NCBI RefSeq assembly: GCF_000003815.2
Contig: NC_049991.1
Coordinates: forward strand, 7,154,087-7,218,086
Source of the DNA: Branchiostoma floridae
Taxonomy: Eukaryota; Chordata; Leptocardii; Amphioxiformes; Branchiostomatidae
Direction of reading: 5' to 3'
Length of the DNA stretch: 64,000 bases
The position numbers and the translations under genes were made by a program. Under the pieces are notes generated by a model. That model ran no database searches. It was given only the letters and a program-made list of their open reading frames with translations, and was not told the DNA's origin. How positions within the stretch are numbered: the stretch's first letter is position 1; the number at the start of each line of letters is the position of its first letter. Positions 54,001 through 60,000 of this stretch are shown one piece after another.

Positions 54001-57000
54001 AGACCTCCATCATCCTGGCTTAAAGGAGAAATTGTACCAATACCTAAAAAAGGGGATTCAACATCTGCCTCTAACTATAGAGGAATCACTCTCACTCCCA
54101 TTGCTGCAAAGGTAAATAACAAACTTTTACTTAACCGTCTTACTCCTGTAATTGATCCTATCCTTAGGAGGAATCAAAATGGGTTTAGAAAGGGAAGGTC
54201 AACTATTTCTCAGATACTCGCAATACGTCGTATTATTGAAGAGATGAAGAGATGTAATAAGGAATTAGTGTTACTGTTCGTGGATTTCCGTAAAGCATTC
54301 GATAGTATTGACAGAGATGTAATGTTTGATATTTTAGCACAGTATGGTATTCCACAATGTTTCATAGATGCTATAAGGGCTTTGTATAGAAATACCATAG
54401 CCTCTGTGATTACTTCTGATTTTGAGACTAGTTCATTTGAGATAGTTACTGGAGTTCTCAGTCCAGGGTGATACATTAGCACCATATTTATTCATTATTG
54501 TACTTGATTATGTTCTAAGATTGTCACTGGACACAAATGTAAACAAAGGTATAGAAATCAAACCACGAAGGAGTCAAAGATATCCTGCCCAATATCTGAC
54601 TGATCTGGACTTTGCAGATGATCTTGCACTAGTTGCTGAACAAATCAAAAATGCAGAAACTTTGCTTCAATCTTTAGAAGAATCTGCATCCCTCGTAGGA
54701 CTCTACTGCAATGAATCTAAGACAGAGTTCATCAGTAACATCATTGGACCACTGGAACTCAGATCCTTATCCGGGGAATATTTACAAAGGGTTGATAACT
54801 TCAAATATCTTGGCTCCTACATCATGCGTCCTAAGAAGGACTTAGAAATTAGGAAAGCCCTAGCATGGGAGGCAAGCAACAAATTGGACAAAATCTGGAA
54901 GTCTAATATCCCAAACAAACTGAAGGTCCAAGTATTCACTACTTTAGTAGAACCTATTTTGCTTTATGGTGCGGAAACCTGGACACTTACTTGTCAACTA
55001 CAGAACAGATTAGACGGGACTTACACAAAGTTACTTCGCAGAGCTCAGAACGTACCATGGACTCAACATGCTACACTCAAAACCATATATGGAAATCTTC
55101 CACAGCTATCCCAGAAACTGACACACCGAAGGGTAAAATTTGCGGAACACTGTTGCCGAGCAAAACAGGAATTAGTGTCTTCTGTTCTCCTTTGGAAACC
55201 AAGTTGCCGGGTACATTGCAGAAGTTTGACTTTTACGGACACTTTGACTAGAGACACTGGTATTAATTTTGAGAATTTAGAGCAAGCTATGTCAGATAGG
55301 GCCCTATGGAATGAATTATGTACTTGCCTGGTTCCGACCGCTGGTCGATGATGTATGTATGTATGTATTACACTAGTGTCACTTATCCAGGTACAATTAA
55401 AGTTGCCACACGACTTTTCCCCCGAAATTGTAGCATTATCTCCCGAGGGGCCTATCGTTTTTTTTAGATAAGACGAAAATTAATGAACGCACTCATGTCA
55501 TCCATAAGATTTACTTGTTGTGTCCATCTTGAAAAAAATGGAACTGTGTTTTGAAAAAAAATAATTTGCAGATACAGTTTTCTGGATTCGTAAGCTTTTT
55601 TTTTGGAAATGACATTGTTATAAAATTGCATAAAAAGAAGTGCAGAACTTGATCTACTTCATACTCCAGCTAGGTGTCGCTTTTGTAGTGTGTAGTATGA
55701 AGTATGTGGTCTTACGTGTCAGTGGACAATGACTTCAAGTTGGTACTTGGTACATACACTAAATTAAAAACAATTGTGTCTAATAGATCACTATTACACA
55801 GTTCACCTTCTTAAGTGACATATCTGCCTACGAAACTATGTTGATGAAACTATATTGTTTAGTTGATGTTCACTGCCACTTGGTTTGGCGATTTTCAAAG
55901 GGAATTTTGCCTGTCATGATTTCAAATCATATGAATGGATATCTTTATCAACGAAAAGGTGATGATAGTGTGATATTGATCCTTATACAATATAACAAAT
56001 TGTTATTGCTCTGAGCCTGAAAGTCATGCCGACTATTGTGAAGAATTTACTTCAATATGGGTAACGAAGTTAAAAATAAAAATTTCGCCTGCTAGGTCGA
56101 TATCAATCCACAGTTTATTAGACAGATAGAAAAGAACAGTCAATACTAGGCGACCAAACTTTTAATTTAAACCCATTTTTTTGTCTTCATGTTTTGTTTA
56201 TCCGGTTATTGTCGGTCAATGACTGCCGTTGTCCACCAATCATATTTGAAGAATCTATATCGATTAATATCTAAAAAAAAATGGGGCCATTGCCCTGCAA
56301 TTTACTGACAAGGTAAGCTTCTGTACTTTAATGTGAGTAACGAAGTTAAAAATAATTTCGCCTGATAGGTCGATATTGCACAGTTCATTAGACACACTGA
56401 AAAGAGTAGACGTTATAGAGGTCATTGAACTTTCCACACCTGTTTGAATGCCCTGTTGTTAATATATTCAAAGTTTAGCTTGTCCGGTAATCGTAGGTCA
56501 ATGACTGTCCCCTCCTTTAGAGCAGTCATTGACCGACGATAACCGGACAAACAAAACTTTGAATATATTAACTGCAAGACGTTATCTCAACAGGTGTGGA
56601 CAGTTCAATGGCCTCATGACGTCTGCTCTTTTTAATGCGTGTAATGAACTGTGCAATATCGACCTATCAGGCAAACTTATTCAAACTTCGTTACTCACAT
56701 TGAAGTTCGTTCTCCACATGCAGAAGTCTATATTGTAAATACAAGTACAAAACAATAACACTGCTATATTACTTTAGTATCACACTTTCCTTGAATGTTC
56801 CCACAAAGATGTTTAGTCATGATGGCAAAAATATACGGCGGAAAATATGAATTATGTAGATTCGTCAACACAAGTGCAGGTAGATAATTAAAGATATGTC
56901 AAACATTTCACCAGCCTTGCATTGATACAGGATTCAGTAAATGAATACAGAATAGCATGCAGATAATATCTTTATATTGAAAACCCTAATCTCTAAATAC

Positions 57001-60000
57001 ACACAGTCCGGTAAACGACTCTTTGCTTGTTTTGTTGATCTATCGAAGGCTTTTGATTCCGTTTGGCATCATGGTCTTCTATTCAAACGTCTCTCAAAAG
57101 GCATTTCTGGCAAATTCTTCGATATCATGAAAAGTTTATGCAATCAATCAGAAGCTTGTGTAAAGACCAAGAAAGATAGGCTTGAGTGAAACTTTCTCTA
57201 TAGAAATCGGCGTGAGACAGGGCTGTGTATTAAGCCCCTCGAGCTCGTTATTCAATTTGTACAATAGCGACTTAGTAAACGATCCCAATACAGGAGACCT
57301 GGATGCCCCTATTCTCCATTCATGTAAAGTATCGAGTTTATTTTATGCCGATGATGTTATTATCTTATCATCAAGTCAACGTGGCCTACAGAATGCAATC
57401 AATATTCTCGGCCTCTACTGCAACAAGTGGAAACCAACATTTTACCCATATGGGCAAGGACATGCAAATAAAGATCATTGTCATTGTCACTAAAGTCCAA
57501 GAAATTAGAAAAAAATCTGTGCTACAAGCAAATATCGTGGACCCCTGTAGTAATGACCAACTGTCATCTTGACAAAACTTACTGTACTCAAAATTTCCCT
57601 TTGTTTCTATAACTTTTCTAATTCCTGCTCTCAAATTTATTAGACAGCTTGCTTCAGTCTCATTATCTAGGCCAAAGACAAGTTCGGCCTATTTTATGCT
57701 GTCCATCGTCAAGTACCTTGACGAATCTATCTTAATATATTTGCGGCAAATAGTTTGGGGATCATTGTCCTGCAATTAACTGCCAAGGTAAGCTTCTGTA
57801 CTTCAACATGAGTAACGAAGTTAAAAATAATTTCGCCTGATAGATCGGCATTGCACAGTTCATTAGAGAGATTAAAAAGAGCAGACGTCATGAGGCCATT
57901 GAACTTTCCAAACCTGTTGAGATAACGTCTTGCAGTTAATATATTCATAGTTTTGTTTGTCCGGTTATCGTCGGTCAATGACTGTCCTTCTCCGTTCGTC
58001 ATCATAAAAGGACTATCAGCCATTAACATTTTCCATTGTTTCTCACATTCTTTTTATTCCTGCTCTCTAGTTTATTAGACAGCTTCAGTGTCATTATCTA
58101 GGCCGAAGAAAAGTTCGGCGTACCTTTATGCTATCCATCGTCAAGTACCTTGACGAATCTATCTTAATATATTTGCGGCAAATAGTTTGGGGATCATTGT
58201 CCTGCAATTAACTGCCAACGTAAGCTTCTGTACTTCAACATGAGTAACGAAGTTAAAAATAAGTTCGCCTGATAGGTCGGTATTGCACAGTTCATTAGAG
58301 AGATTAAAAAGAGCAGACGTCATGAGGCCATTGAACTTTCCAAACCTGTTGAGATAACGTCTTGCAGTTAATATATTCATAGTTTTGTTTGTCCGGTTAT
58401 CGTCGGTCAATGACTGTCCTTCTGCGTTGGTCATCATAAAAGGACTATCAGCCATTAACATTTCTCCTTGTTTCTCAAATTCTTTTTATTCCTGCTCTCT
58501 ACTTTTATTAGACAGCTTCAGTGTCATTATCTAGGCCGAAGAAAAGTTCAGCGCACCTTTATGCTATCCATCGTCAAGTATCTTGACGAATCTATCTTAA
58601 TATATTTGCGGCAAATAGTTTGGGGAACAATGTCCTGCAATTAACTGCCAAGGTAAGCTTCTGTACTTCAATGTGAGTAACGAAGTTAAAAATAGGTTCG
58701 CCTGATAGGTCGGTATTGCACAGTTCATTAAACAGATTAAAACGAGTAGACGTCACGAGGCCATTAGATTTTCCACACGCCCTGTAGTTAATATATTCAA
58801 AGTTTAGCTTGTCCGGTAATCGTAGGTCAATGACTGTCTCTCTCTTTTAGCCATCTTTACAGGTTTTTATTTGTCCCTAAGATTTCCTTGTAGCTTGGAA
58901 GGTTTTTTTGTTTTGTTTTTCTAAGACAGCTAAAGTCTCAATTTCAAGGCCGAAGAAAGGTTTTGCCTATCATAAAAGACCGTTTCGTACATGTGTTGAT
59001 AAATCTACAATACTTTTCAACGTAGAATTTGGCAATCGCGAATAAATATGTCCATGGACACATATGAGGAAAGTGTGGTGCTAAAACAATTCAAGTGTTT
59101 TTCCTTCTAGCTTGGAAGGTTTTGCTTTTCTAAGACAACTTTAGTCTCAATGTCAAGGCCGAAGAAAAGTTTGGCCTATTCTAAATGACCGATTCGTACA
59201 TGTGTTGATGAATCTACAATACTTATCACGATATGATTTGGCAATAGCGTATGAATATGTTCGTGGACACATGTAGAAAGTACAATGCTAAAATAATATA
59301 ACAGTTGTTTTGTACTAGAATGTGCCATGTTGGCTTCTGTAAAGAACATGCTTCAATATGAGTAACGAAGTTAAATATAAGTTCGCCTGATAGGTCGATA
59401 TTGCACAGTTCATTAGACAGATAGAAAAAAGCAGACTCCATGAGGCCAATGAACTTTCCACACCTGTTTTTAAACGTCATGCAGCTAAAATACTCGTTTA
59501 AGTTTAATTTGTCCGGGCACCGTGGGTCAATGACTGTCTTTTTCCTTTGGTCATCTGTACAGGGGTTCTTTTAGTCCCTAAGATTTCCTTTTAGCTTGGA
59601 AGTTGTTTTTTTTGTTTCTCTAAGACAGTTTAAGTCTCAAATGTCAAGGCCTAAGAAAGGTTTGGCCTATCTTAAATGACCGATTCGTACATGTTTTGAC
59701 GAATCTACAATACTTTTCACCATATAATTCGCCAATAGCGTATAAATATGTTCGTGGACACATGTGGAAAGTAAAATTCTAAAACAATATAACAGTTGTT
59801 TTGTACCAGAATGTGCCATGTTGGCTTCTGTATAGAACATTCTTCAACATGAGTAATGAAGTTAAAAATAAGTTCGCCTGATAGGTCGGTATTGCACAGT
59901 TCATTAAACACATTGAAAACAGCAGACGGCATGGCCACTTAACTTTTCACACCTGTTGTAATGTTATGCACATGTAAATGCTATTTTCAACGTTTTATTT

